Shown here: in pieces, positions 63,800 through 64,000 of the stretch
Layout: each line of letters starts with the position of its first letter
How positions within the stretch are numbered: the first letter of the stretch is position 1
Source of the DNA: Collybia mongolica
Lineage: Eukaryota; Basidiomycota; Agaricomycetes; Agaricales; Clitocybaceae
Reading direction: 5' to 3'
DNA: 64,000 nucleotides
NCBI GenBank assembly: GCA_013420905.1
Contig: JAAXNY010000019.1
Location: 124,001-188,000, forward strand
The notes under the pieces: generated by a model
Databases searched by the model: none
Told to the model about the DNA's origin: nothing
Seen by the model: only the letters and a program-made list of their open reading frames with translations
Position numbers and translations under genes: made by a program

Positions 63800-64000
63800 C
63801 AGTGGCTCAAAAAACTGCCCCAATGTTTGTACATTTTTGAAAGATCAATATGGTATGAAGTGCTGACATAAGCAGGGGACCTGGGGTAATTATGTAAGAT
63901 ACTATGACATCGTGGCTTTCCAATGGACCCTGGATCATGTGATTTGGATCAAAACCCATTAAGCTATAGGCCAAACAAAATGATTACTCATTGGGGCAGT
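63800..64000. mobile_element. Tc1/mariner-type MITE, cut by the window end
   Basis: After a TA (63,798-63,799) the sequence opens CAGTGGCTCAAAAAACTGCC followed by CCAATG. The last 12 bases of the window are CATTGGGGCAGT, the reverse complement of ACTGCCCCAATG within that opening. TA target sites and CAGTG starts are usual for Tc1/mariner elements. No coding frame is seen in the 200 bp, so it is non-autonomous. Confidence 0.7.

Overview
The window looks like the genome of a mushroom-forming basidiomycete (Agaricomycetes). It has short GT-AG introns of about 45-65 bp, KDZ and Plavaka transposases with CxC5/CxC6-like and DUF6698-like companions, and a CaaX-type pheromone precursor. All calls rest on reading the sequence and on remembered family features; no database search was made.

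Layout. Positions 1-23,100 and about 40,150-64,000 are AT-rich, deeply nested mobile DNA. Positions about 24,080-40,130 are a GC-richer island of ordinary genes. The island holds an ERV41/ERGIC2-type ER-Golgi protein (25,237-27,126, +), an ENA-type Na+/K+ P-type ATPase (27,494-31,617, -), a basidiomycete WD40 protein with two compensating frameshifts (33,048-34,687, -), a small conserved-looking protein (34,764-35,248, -) and a 42-codon mating-pheromone precursor ending in CIIA (38,687-38,815, +) with a clear TATA box.

Left mobile region. An old repeat (blocks R1-R3) was hit by a 0.95-kb SINE-like retroposon (366-1,319) and by a second, reversed copy (1,655-5,616). That second copy was split by a CACTA-like element (2,173-5,200, 3-bp target duplication GTA). 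Next come a tRNA-headed 1.66-kb retroposon with a LINE-derived 3' end (6,268-7,930), a Helitron (about 7,980-12,963), and a second Helitron (about 12,964-22,934). A hAT element (15,962-22,913, 8-bp duplication CACTAACT) sits in the 5' end of the second Helitron. The hAT carries inverted blocks of a 160-bp hairpin satellite on both sides of its transposase gene.

Right mobile region. A Plavaka element with a divergent DUF6698-like gene (about 40,150-48,060) is followed by a Tc1/mariner pseudogene (48,152-50,148) with a SINE-like copy inside its intron. Then come a 230-bp tandem repeat, a KDZ element (54,216-60,597, 8-bp duplication) with a nested non-autonomous relative, more R blocks, and the start of a mariner-type MITE cut by the window end.

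Across unrelated elements the transposon genes are broken by single in-frame stops. Five are TGA where the context suggests an original CGA arginine codon, and the others also fit C-to-T or G-to-A change. This points to deamination-type silencing (cytosine methylation or a RIP-like process).
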